Source of the DNA: Cristatella mucedo | Taxonomy: Eukaryota > Bryozoa > Phylactolaemata > Cristatellidae | Length of the DNA stretch: 64,000 nucleotides | Direction of reading: 5' to 3' | Assembly (NCBI GenBank): GCA_009760855.2 | Contig: WPIO01000068.1 | Span: 434,501 to 498,500, forward strand | Shown: positions 58,740 to 64,000 of the stretch, in pieces | Numbering within the stretch: the first letter of the stretch is position 1 | Layout of the letters: every line of letters starts with the position of its first letter | Program-made: the position numbers and the translations under genes | The notes under the pieces: model-generated | What the model was told of the DNA's origin: nothing | Database searches by the model: none | Seen by the model: only the letters and a program-made list of their open reading frames with translations

Positions 58740-59980
58740 ATCTCTCCAAAGAATCGGTACACCAAACGACATGCACTGCTTTGACCTTTAAATCACTATC
58801 TCAAATTTTCTACACACGGCTTGCACACCATGTGTGGTGCGCATGTCTTATCAGGATCTCCCGTTTGCATCTGAAGTAGACGTGATTAATGATGAATGCA
58901 GTAATTGGTAGCCTCTGCTCTTTACCGAGAATTTCCCGCAGATATAGCAGAATGTATTCGGAAAATTCTTACTCTGCGTGGGCATTGTAAATCACCAATA
59001 TCCGTTTAGATTGTAAGACCATGTCAACAAATACAAGGCTATTTGCTCCACAAAATAATAAAATTCAACATGTATGTCATTAAGTCATGGTACAAAGTTA
59101 ACCTAATGAAAGCCAATATTATTGTAAACAATGCAAGAATGTTAACGTGCACTCGATCTTTAAAAACATCTACTGAACCTGACGCGCCAAAGAAAACAAA
59201 ATACACCATAAATAATAATTTGTGGTGTATACAAATATGTAAAATAATAACAAATGCCAGACAAATGATATCACGAAGATCAGCTTAACGGTCGTGAACC
59301 ATTATGTATAACCAATAATTATACGGCATAACAAAGTCTATTTAAAAAGGTGATCGCTCCCCGCCGTGCTTTGGGCTTCAAAGTGAGCTTTACAATAAGA
59401 CTGGTGCTGTAAACATGCGCCTCACTGTGGCTGTGGAAGAGAGTGGTCTGCATCGACGACTCAAACCGCTAGCATTTAAGTATGAGCGCTCTTGATGTCT
59501 CGCTTTGCTAGCTTCGGCATTCATGCAAATAGTGAGCTGGCTCGCGGCTCTTTAGCCTTAGAGCTTCGAGGCCCTGACTTAGCCAGTGTTTGTCATGCAT
59601 CTACAATCGTTAGCACAGTTAGGAATGCTGTGCCTGTTTCAGAGGAGTTTCGTAGTGCCACAACCTCTACAGCGCACCCGTGAAAACACGAAAAAATGCT
59701 TGCAGATGGATTTGAATCCGCGACCCAGGCCCTTAAGTGCTAAAGTATTAGCACCGGGCGAACACCCACTGTTAACGCGCCGAGTTGCTTAAGCACCGAC
59801 TATTTTGACGTTGCTTTTTATCAGCTAGTCACTGTCACAATTCTTGCAATGCTAAGCTGACCGCACGGTCTGCTACTGCATTTTGACCACGTTGCTGGCC
59901 AGCAGCCCTTCCTGCTGTATTTCGTAATACGTGCTTGTAATTGTCTACTTGAGCGGTTCTTGTAAATTTTGATAACGTAA
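58740..59980. other. AT-rich region, no recognised gene
   Basis: Short ORFs only. A tRNA-like head without body may lie at about 59705-59790 on the - strand (GGATTTGAATCCGCGACCC on the + strand). Confidence 0.35.
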
Positions 59981-59984
59981 TAAT

Positions 59985-62175
59985 AATTATAATGTAATTG
60001 ATAAAGCGCCCTCAGAGAACTCAATCTCTTTCTAGGCGCTTTACATTTGCTGCAAAGGGAAATGCAATTAAATGGTAAGTAAAATCATGCTTGAAAAACA
60101 AACGAAACGAATAACATGGTTAGGGGTGACATGCACAGGGTCAGCATGCAAATGTGGTTAGTGGCAGCATGCACAGTGTCAGCACGTATAAGCACACGAA
60201 GGACGAATCACAGGGACCCACTAAATGCTGTCCTAAATAAGTGTGTTTTTAAGTTCCTTTTAAATGTGGTCAGGTCAGGGGATGTTCTGACGCAGGTCGG
60301 GAGGGAGTTCCAGGCTTTGGGAGCATACGAACTAAACGCACGGTCTCCAAAGGATTTGAGGTTTGTACGAGGTATTTCTAGACTGTTGGATTCCGAAAAG
60401 CAGGTGGTACGATGCTTGGCTTGGTGGGGGAGTATGTCGGAGAGATAGGCTGGAGCCATAGAATGAAGGGACCTAAAAGTGAGTGACAAAACCTTGAAGT
60501 CAATCCGCTGCTTGACTGGTAGCCAGTGCAGGTCGGCGAGAAGTGGAGTAATGTGGCAACTGCGACGCTCACGACAGACAAGCCTTGCTGCAGAGTTTTG
60601 CACCAGCTGCAATCGCCTGATCGCACATGCTGGTACGCCAGTAAGCAGTGAGTTGCAGAAGTCGAGACGAGATGTCCCGATTGCATGGACCAACTTAGAT
60701 GTGGTATCCTTATCTAAACAAGCCCGAATCTTAGCAGTATTATGAAGCTGAAAATAGGCAGATTTGACCGTGGAGCTGATATGGTCGTCTAACGAGAGGT
60801 CGCTTTGGAATATGACTCCTAGGTTTCGAGCTGATTCAACAGGAGATATGCAGGCAGAGCCAATTTTGAGCGTCAGCCTTTCCAATTTCTTGATCACACT
60901 GGGTTTGCCCATAACTAGTAAATTAGTTTTGTCATCGTTCAGTTTTAGAAAATGTGCTGCCATCCATGTGCGGATGTCATCAATGCATGCAGCAAGTGAG
61001 TTTAGAGAATTTGAGGTGCTCGAAGGTTGGGAGGGATCAAAGCAAAGGTACAACTGAGTGTCATCCGCATAGAAGTGAAAGCCTAGATTGTGCTTGGCAA
61101 TCACATCAGCAAGAGGGAGAGTATAAACCGTGAAAAGAACCGGACCTAGCACGGAGCCCTGAGGTACTCCATATTTCAGAGGTACTTCAGATGATCTTTG
61201 TCCATTCACGTCAATACTCTGGAGTCTCCCACTGAGATAGGACCTGAACCACTGCAGAGCAGTGCCAGTGATGCCCAGGCGAGATGAGAGGCGCTCTAGA
61301 AGAACTTTGTGATCGATGGTGTCAAAAGCTGCCAAAAGTTCGAGCAAAACAAGCAGAGACACTCTACCCATGTCTGCATTCCTAAATAGGTCGTTGTATA
61401 CTCTAAGCAATGCTGACTCTGTGGAGTGATTAGCTCTAAAGCCGGACTGGAACTTACTAGCAAGGTGTGAGGTTTCGATATATGAGTTTAGCTGGTCTGC
61501 CACGACCCGTTCCAGTGTCTTTGATAGAAATGGTAGAAGGGAGACTGGGCGGGGCGGTATTTGCTCAAGTTCTCTTGGTCTAGTGTTGCTTTCTTGAGGA
61601 GAGGCCTGACTACAGCTTTTTTGAAAGGTGCTGGGACATGACCTGAGGCTAATGACATATTAATGATGTTAGTTATGCATGGCAGCAGCAGATCAATGCA
61701 ACGTAGGAGCAGGACAGTGGTAATAGGGTCCAGAGGACTTGCTGTATTCTTTGATTGCGATACGAACTTTAGGACTAGATCACTAGTGACCTGCTTAAAT
61801 GTAGACATTGAGGTGCAGCCAGGAACCGAGGAACAGCATTCTAGGGGGGAGGTTGTCATCGCAGGGATGGATTCCCTGATCTTGTCTATCTTCTGCACAA
61901 AGAATCGAGAGAAGCGATCGGCTAGATCATCACAAGGATCATCAGGTAAGGAGCTAATCTGGGAACGGTTGAGGAGATGGTTTATTGTCGACATCAGCAT
62001 TTTTGGATTGTGCACCTGTGATTCAACAATGTTTCTATAGAAGCTAGACTTTGCCTTTGCTAGGATCGATTGGTACGACTTGCAGTAGTCTTCATAACGT
62101 ACAGGGGGATTAGGCTGCTGATTGACGATCGCCAGCCGACAGCAATCCAGGCATGCTTTGAATTTGCTTAGACAG
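59985..62175 (-). mobile_element. F1 CR1/L2-like LINE, 5'-truncated, RT domain almost intact
   Basis: The - strand ORF 61503-60208 (431 aa) has reverse transcriptase motifs SAFDTIDH-like (AAFDTIDHK), GVPQGSVLGP and FYADDTQLY, then the C-terminal region with RLQLVQNSAARLV, HWLPVKQRIDFKVL and FSSYAPKAWNSLP. A second ORF (62015-61488) holds the region before the RT; one frameshift near 61500 separates the two. The endonuclease domain is missing, so the copy is 5'-truncated near 62175. The 3' end is the F1 tail (AGCGCCTAGAAAGAGATTG type) plus a short ATT array at 59985. This is the best reference copy of F1 in the window. Confidence 0.88.
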
Positions 62176-62640
62176 ACTATCTATTAACAACGATTTAATC
62201 CTATTAGATATGTTAAGCTACGAACGGACATACATCGATGAATATTGCACCAAAAGGTTGAATCAAAGATTTTCAGGTTTATCTAGCAGTACCAATCAAT
62301 AAGAGAAGTGGTTTCCTGTGTTAGGCTCGCTGGTGATCAATTTAAGGATAATCAGACAGCAGTGGTGCTCATTCGAGAGGCCGTTGCAAGTGTGCTGGGC
62401 TGGCTTAGTGGTTGGCCTATAGGGTTCACTCTGGTAACAAAGATACGCCACATGTCCTACATCTTACCACTCTTCCCTGGCTGTTTTCACTGGTTCGGGT
62501 GGACGTGTTGGGATCAAGGCCCCAAGTAGTCATAGCTTATATCGCGAGTATTAAACGACAATAAATAGCCGCTACTTTGGGTGTGTATTAATTTTGTTGC
62601 AATTTTGCTGGCATAACCAATTTCCTATGAGCATTGCGGA
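62176..62640. other. No recognised gene
   Basis: Sequence beyond the 5' truncation of the F1 copy. One short ORF (62308-62529) without recognisable similarity. Confidence 0.4.
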
Positions 62641-62725
62641 TCTTAGACAAGAGCGGCTTCCATAGCCATCAGGGTCTTCTTCCGCTATGTAAATGAGGCA
62701 CTTAAATCAGCAAACCTTTTGACAC
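62640..62725 (+). mobile_element. SINE-A body fragment
   Basis: CCATAGCCATCAGGGTCTTC, TTCCGCTATGTAAATGAGGC and AAATCAGC match the SINE-A 3' part. Confidence 0.45.
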
Positions 62726-62889
62726 CCTGCCTGTCGCTGCTACGACTGAACGCCTCCGGCTGACAGTTCCATTAGCTGCGAAGCCGCTGCGTAATCTCGG
62801 CAGTCTTTATGCCATCTCGCTGGCAAGTGAGGAATGGATAGCCTACGCTTAAGTATAGCATGGTATATCTTATGTAAGGATTGCTGAGA

Positions 62890-63440
62890 TAAGAGCACCG
62901 CAGCCAAGCTGTCCAGGCATTCATTATATTCAGACTACTAGACTTCTGTAACTTACTACTTGCAGGTCTTTCTTCTAGAACAATATGGTGCTTACAACTG
63001 ATGCAAGACTCAAAAGCTATGCTTATCTTCCGTAACCATTGCAACTGCCACGCGACGCCACTACGCATCAGTCTGCTTTGCCTGCCTGTAAAGCACAATA
63101 TCAACCTCAAGATTATGTCGCTCACCTTTAGGTTCTTCTATTCTCATGTTACGAGCTACCTAACAGAACTAGTTTCACACCAGGCCTCTGGTCGTAAAAT
63201 CTTATCCTTTGAATCTAATCTATTATTTGTGCCCATAACTAACTTCAAATCTATTGGAGACTGTGCCTCCAGTCGTAATGCTCTAAAAGCTTCGAGGTCA
63301 CTACCAACAGATGTCATGGCATCTCGCGATTTGATTACTTTCAAAAAGAAAATGAACACCACCTGTTCCACACAGCCTTTGCTCATCAGTTTGAATTGTC
63401 ATTTTGTGCGCCTGCGAATTAAAAAATGCCCGTTGGACTA
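62890..63440 (+). mobile_element. LINE relic, F1-related
   Basis: ORF 63001-63441 has LPVKHNINLKIMSLTFRFFY and PITNFKSIGDCASSRNALKA, the F1-type C-terminus, but more distant than other F1 copies. It may be a separate subfamily. Confidence 0.75.
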
Positions 63441-63499
63441 AGGGCAAGAACTAAGCGTTTTGCAAAGAGTCCCATTGAACTGGTCATGTGCTCTGTTTA

Positions 63500-63575
63500 C
63501 TGAATAATAATAATAATGCATTTTATATAGCGCCCTCAGAGGACTTAATCTCTTTTTACTGTGCTTACATGTGCA
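63500..63575 (-). mobile_element. F1 LINE tail fragment
   Basis: ATA/ATT array followed by ATAGCGCCCTCAGAGGACTT. Confidence 0.7.
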
Positions 63576-63694
63576 CGATTTAGTGAATGTAGCAAGGACT
63601 AGTGGTCTTGCTAATCAGATGCGTAATTATCTTCTCAGGTGCTATTGAATGTTTGTCCAAGGACAATATTTTGATGCTTCGGCATGGTTAAAAA

Positions 63695-63845
63695 ACATAA
63701 ATAAATAATTCATTTATATAGAGCCAAAAGATAACTTAGTCTCTCTACAGAAGGTTCACATATACTCAAGGCTCGATCCCACGACCTTGGTCACTAAAGC
63801 GCATTCCTTACCCCTAAGCCTAATCAGGGTGGCCAGGCATTATAT
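63695..63845 (-). mobile_element. SINE-B copy, diverged
   Basis: On the - strand, head GTGACCAAGGTCGTGGGATCG and an F1-like tail ending AAATGAATTATTTA. Confidence 0.6.
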
Positions 63846-63859
63846 TTACTTGTCATTAA

Positions 63860-63960
63860 ATGTTTCTATTGTTTAACAGAGAGATATTAGGTGCCTAAAT
63901 AGAGATTCGGCTCCCCGAGGGCTCCTTTTAGGGTTCATTAAAAAGACATTATTATCACTC
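63860..63960 (+). mobile_element. F1/SINE-B type tail fragment
   Basis: GGTGCCTAAATAGAGATTCG followed by an ATT-type end. Confidence 0.5.
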
Positions 63961-64000
63961 TTGTTATCTTCTCTCTGACGCTATTTCTCCCTCTCTCTCT

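Overview
This window is metazoan nuclear DNA, almost certainly from an invertebrate with a repeat-rich genome. The reasons are a split gene with GT-AG introns of 0.2 to 7.7 kb, many 5'-truncated CR1/L2-like non-LTR retrotransposons ending in short ATT-type arrays, tRNA-derived SINEs, and long (GT)n, (GA)n and (TA)n microsatellites. I cannot name the species. There are no bacterial operons, CRISPR arrays or clear stand-alone tRNA or rRNA genes.

Left third (1-28 kb). The best supported gene is a complete mitochondrial ABC half-transporter of the ABCB10 type on the + strand. It has eight coding exons between 4864 and 27786. I joined them by hand and all seven intron phases agree, giving 685 codons plus a stop, with six membrane segments and one full ATPase domain. 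Intron 2 appears to use a GC donor. To its left, on the - strand, a 61-base exon (2057-2117) resembles the conserved core of the ribosome-biogenesis factor RRP36, and an acidic ORF (3863-4173) may be the first exon of the same gene. If so, the two genes are divergent and share a roughly 0.7 kb promoter region (4174-4863). The large ABCB10-like introns are full of SINEs, LINE fragments and microsatellites.

Middle (28-50 kb). This is mostly a retrotransposon graveyard. It holds one nearly complete but broken element with endonuclease and reverse transcriptase (about 34083-37440, - strand) and many tails. A GC-rich island at 38.9-40.3 kb with a possible first exon (38995-39205) and a GC-rich stretch at 47.4-48.5 kb are not explained by repeats.

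Right third (50-64 kb). Two + strand exons (50382-50718 and 55449-56527) encode the C-terminal 471 residues of an ATP-grasp ligase-like protein whose substrate I cannot name. Its 5' exons are not identified. The acceptor of its last exon appears to be supplied by the ATT-repeat tail of a LINE inserted directly before the exon. Further right are a broken transposon-type gene (57330-58700, - strand) and a long LINE copy (59985-62175, - strand).

Two LINE families are named here for convenience. F1 has a 3' hairpin-like end and an (ATT)n tail. F2 ends near the bases GACGGAGATACATTACA. Two SINE types share a tRNA-like head: SINE-A has its own body, and SINE-B carries an F1-like 3' end. F1 copies probably mobilised SINE-B.
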